DNA from: Microcaldota archaeon
GTDB lineage: Archaea > Micrarchaeota > Micrarchaeia > Micrarchaeales > Micrarchaeaceae
Reading direction: 5' to 3'
Length of the DNA: 33,040 bases
Assembly: GCA_021800515.1 (NCBI GenBank)
Contig: JAJYYU010000005.1
Span: 1-33,040, forward strand
Below the pieces are notes generated by a model that had not been told where the DNA came from, ran no database searches, and saw only the letters and a program-made list of their open reading frames with translations. Positions within the stretch are counted from its first letter, which is position 1; each line of letters begins with the position of its first letter. This document shows positions 31,776 through 33,040 of the stretch, piece after piece. The position numbers and the translations under genes were made by a program.

Positions 31776-32072
31776 TTAGTTTTCAGCTTTGTTAAGTATC
31801 TCAGTGACAACAAATGACTTGGTTTTGCTTAGCCTTCTTGTATTGGCTATAATCACTTCATCGCCTGCCTTTGCATTTATGCATTTCGGATTGTATGCAT
31901 GCAGCTTTGATGTATTTCTGAGAGATCTTTCATATTTAGGCAGGAATGTTGAGTATTCTCTTTCTACTACAACTGTTTTTTCTGCATTGCCTTTGATAAC
32001 AATGCCTTTAAGCTTAAGGTTGTGGACTTTCAAATTGCCGTGTATCGGGCATTTAGGGTCTTTGCATTCCAT
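31776..32072 (-). CDS. rps17: Ribosomal protein S17 (uS17)
   Basis: 98 aa. The archaeal CKDPKCPIHGNLKVHNLKLKG N-terminal block is slightly shortened here to start at MECKDPKCPIHG. Then GIVIKGNAEKTVVVEREYST, LPKYERSLRNTSKLHAYNPK and DEVIIANTRRLSKTKSFVV. Primary 16S rRNA binder. L14 follows directly. Confidence 0.95.
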   Translation of the reverse strand: MECKDPKCPIHGNLKVHNLKLKGIVIKGNAEKTVVVEREYSTFLPKYERSLRNTSKLHAYNPKCINAKAGDEVIIANTRRLSKTKSFVVTEILNKAEN

Positions 32073-32170
32073 AAAATCATTTTGTAAGAAAAATACTGTT
32101 ATTTAGTATTTAGAATTTTGCACTCTATATCTTTAGCACATAATTATTTATTTTTTGTTTTTTATCCGTG

Positions 32171-32452
32171 TTAATCTGCATGCATGCCTATACATTTCTC
32201 AATTCTCTCATAAGGCCTATGGTTTATGTCCTTTCCGTTTACGATAAAGGATTTTTTTCCTGCTGTAAATTCGAACACAGAAACGCTTTTTACTATCCTG
32301 CGGATTCCGGTCTTTGTTTCGACGATCAATAAGTTTTTGGTTTCGTCTACTACAGTGCCTTCAATTCCTGATTGACAGGTGTCAAAGCTATTAATTACTT
32401 TTACATGAAGATTTATAAATTCATGCAATAGTATATTTTTATTATTATACAT
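32171..32452 (-). CDS. rnp1: RNase P protein subunit p29 (Rnp1/Pop4)
   Basis: 93 aa. The Sm-like core is visible as SGIEGTVVDETKNLLIVETK followed by RRIVKSVSVFEF and GKDINHRPYERIEKC, matching 'G..G.V.dET.ntl.i......k.i.K....F....' of archaeal Pop4. It is a subunit of RNase P, which cuts tRNA 5' leaders. In many archaeal operons it sits between L29/SUI1 and S17; here it is the first gene of the cluster in the window. Confidence 0.88.
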   Translation of the reverse strand: MYNNKNILLHEFINLHVKVINSFDTCQSGIEGTVVDETKNLLIVETKTGIRRIVKSVSVFEFTAGKKSFIVNGKDINHRPYERIEKCIGMHAD

Positions 32453-32487
32453 AAATTTAAACCTTTGTTTTTATTTCCTATCTTTGT

Positions 32488-32580
32488 TTACCTGTTTGTA
32501 GATATAAAGTTTGCTTTTTTTATTTTTGCCTCCTGTATAGCGAGTTCAAACACCTTAAGCGCATTTTGTATTTTTGCCAT
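32488..32580 (-). CDS. Possible 30-aa small ORF upstream of rnp1
   Basis: MAKIQNALKVFELAIQEAKI then KKANFISTNR. Helical, basic. It lies where L29 is often found in archaeal operons but lacks the L29 signature. Its tail overlaps a good TATA word for rnp1 (32510-32501), which argues against it being a full gene. It could also be a decayed remnant. Confidence 0.25.
   Translation of the reverse strand: MAKIQNALKVFELAIQEAKIKKANFISTNR
32501..32510 (-). promoter_or_regulatory. TATA box for the rnp1-ribosomal protein operon
   Basis: ACTTTATATC on the minus strand. A transcript starting about 25 nt downstream would have a leader of roughly 28 nt before the rnp1 ATG at 32452. Confidence 0.4.
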
Positions 32581-32937
32581 ATGGCCTATGCAATAAAATA
32601 TTAACAAAGTGAGCAGGATGTTTAGGCACTGTAATGCACTGCCATAAAGCAATGCAATGAGTAAAAAATATTAATGAAAGATAAGCTTAAATAGTTTTTT
32701 ATTTTTGGCATGAAAAATTTCTTTATTATACTTTTTATTATTTGCTTCCTTGATGGCTTCTGGAATTTTCTGTCTATCTAGTCTATTTTCTAAGTATTTT
32801 TTCCGAATACTTACTACTCCATATGAAAGTTTTGTGATGCTAGTGCTTTCCTACCGTATACTCTATGTGGAACTCGCTGAATGAGAATTCCTCAAACCTC
32901 CTCGCAATAAAGACTCCATGCAATAGCTTGGAGTAGT
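32581..32937. other. Intergenic stretch with possible degenerate coding DNA
   Basis: About 357 bp with no confident gene. On the minus strand two adjacent frames read as protein-like but lack starts: one ending RRFEEFSFSEFHIEYTVGKH, the other including RKKYLENRLDRQKIPEAIKE. On the plus strand CTTAAATAG near 32684 precedes a 23-codon hydrophobic frame at 32710. None is convincing. A hairpin (32791-32813) lies within. Confidence 0.35.
32791..32813. terminator. 8-bp perfect hairpin
   Basis: TAAGTATT (32791-32798), 7-nt loop, AATACTTA (32806-32813). It lies downstream of the partial gene at the right edge and could mark its transcript end. No T-run follows. Confidence 0.4.
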
Positions 32938-33040
32938 TTAAGTAAGCGTTGCCCTGCCTTTCAGAATAAGGTAGAGGGCAGCATGTAGAGGCAGTTCGGC
33001 ATCCTGCTCGTTGAATGGTCCGAATTCCTCTCCTTTCATG
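32938..33040 (-). CDS. C-terminal end of a probable GINS complex subunit (partial)
   Basis: The last 33 codons before TAA read MKGEEFGPFNEQDAELPLHA then ALYLILKGRATLT. This resembles the small B domain at the end of archaeal GINS proteins ('..eyGPf..GD...LP...A..Li..GkAe.i'), which join MCM and GAN/Cdc45-like protein in the replicative helicase. The gene enters from the right edge; the Met at 33039 is probably internal. The assignment rests on about 30 residues. A second open frame over the same DNA is less protein-like in this part. Confidence 0.45.
   Translation of the reverse strand, partial: MKGEEFGPFNEQDAELPLHAALYLILKGRATLT

Noticed and set aside
32488-32580. Ribosomal protein L29 at the head of the operon
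   Set aside because: The 30-residue frame lacks the L29 pattern and is half the normal length.
32710-32781. 23-codon hydrophobic frame with an upstream TATA word on the plus strand
   Set aside because: Too short and without support; recorded only as part of the spacer description.
1-33040. CRISPR arrays, rRNA genes, cas genes
   Set aside because: No regularly spaced direct repeats and no rRNA or Cas sequence seen.

Overview
The window reads as a chromosomal segment of an AT-rich archaeon. The evidence is an archaeal-order ribosomal protein cluster (S17, L14, L24, S4e, L5, S14, S8, L6, L32e, L19e, L18, S5), an archaeal-type AsnRS, the LX-prefoldin-FtsY cluster, Rpo11, an LSm protein, a Dim2-like KH protein, TATA-like promoters and tRNAs with bulge-helix-bulge introns. 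Low GC, compact gene packing, a T-loop tRNA intron and a pilin N-terminus of the QSAxEFL type point to a DPANN lineage (Micrarchaeota/Parvarchaeota-like). That placement is an inference, not a marker-gene result.

Layout. 1-2000 is an accessory patch: tRNA-Glu(UUC), a truncated IS5/IS4-like transposase with one recognisable IS end, a two-gene nucleotidyltransferase plus small-protein unit that overlaps by ATGA, and a decayed second copy of the same arrangement. 2023-4206 (minus) is rpl18ae(LX)-pfdA-ftsY. 4660-7010 (plus) is asnS and a polyprenol-kinase-like membrane protein. 7193-9866 holds a six-TM protein diverging from an LSm gene, tRNA-Ala(GGC) with an intron in the T-loop, a full-motif GGDEF protein (rare in archaea) and a divergent TVGYGD potassium channel with an RCK domain. 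An A24 prepilin peptidase follows (9875-10756), then a 230-bp MITE-like element, a sequon-rich DUF4382-like surface protein and an RMD1/DUF155-like protein.

14353-15551 (minus) carries tRNA-Gly(UCC) with a canonical intron, an unknown protein and a Dim2/Pno1-like KH protein. 15724-20965 (plus) is a tight five-gene run: a large pilin-like Ig/repeat protein, a small anchored secreted protein preceded by a 26-bp tandem duplication that creates a 9-codon minigene, and three tandem Yip1-like membrane paralogs. I know of no described system with this composition, and it is the best candidate here for something new. An IS66-family element (20981-22474) follows, then a UbiA prenyltransferase and a CruF/DUF422-like protein, which together resemble the C50-carotenoid (bacterioruberin) pair of haloarchaea. 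After an Ala-rich orphan, everything from 25541 to the right edge is on the minus strand: the ribosomal protein cluster led by rnp1 (RNase P p29) and closed by rpo11 and a DUF99 protein rather than L30-L15-SecY. The C-terminus of a probable GINS subunit is at the right edge.

The prepilin peptidase and the pilin-like protein plausibly work together. GGDEF, K+ channel and peptidase adjacency hints at linked signalling and surface-structure functions, but the sequence alone does not prove it.
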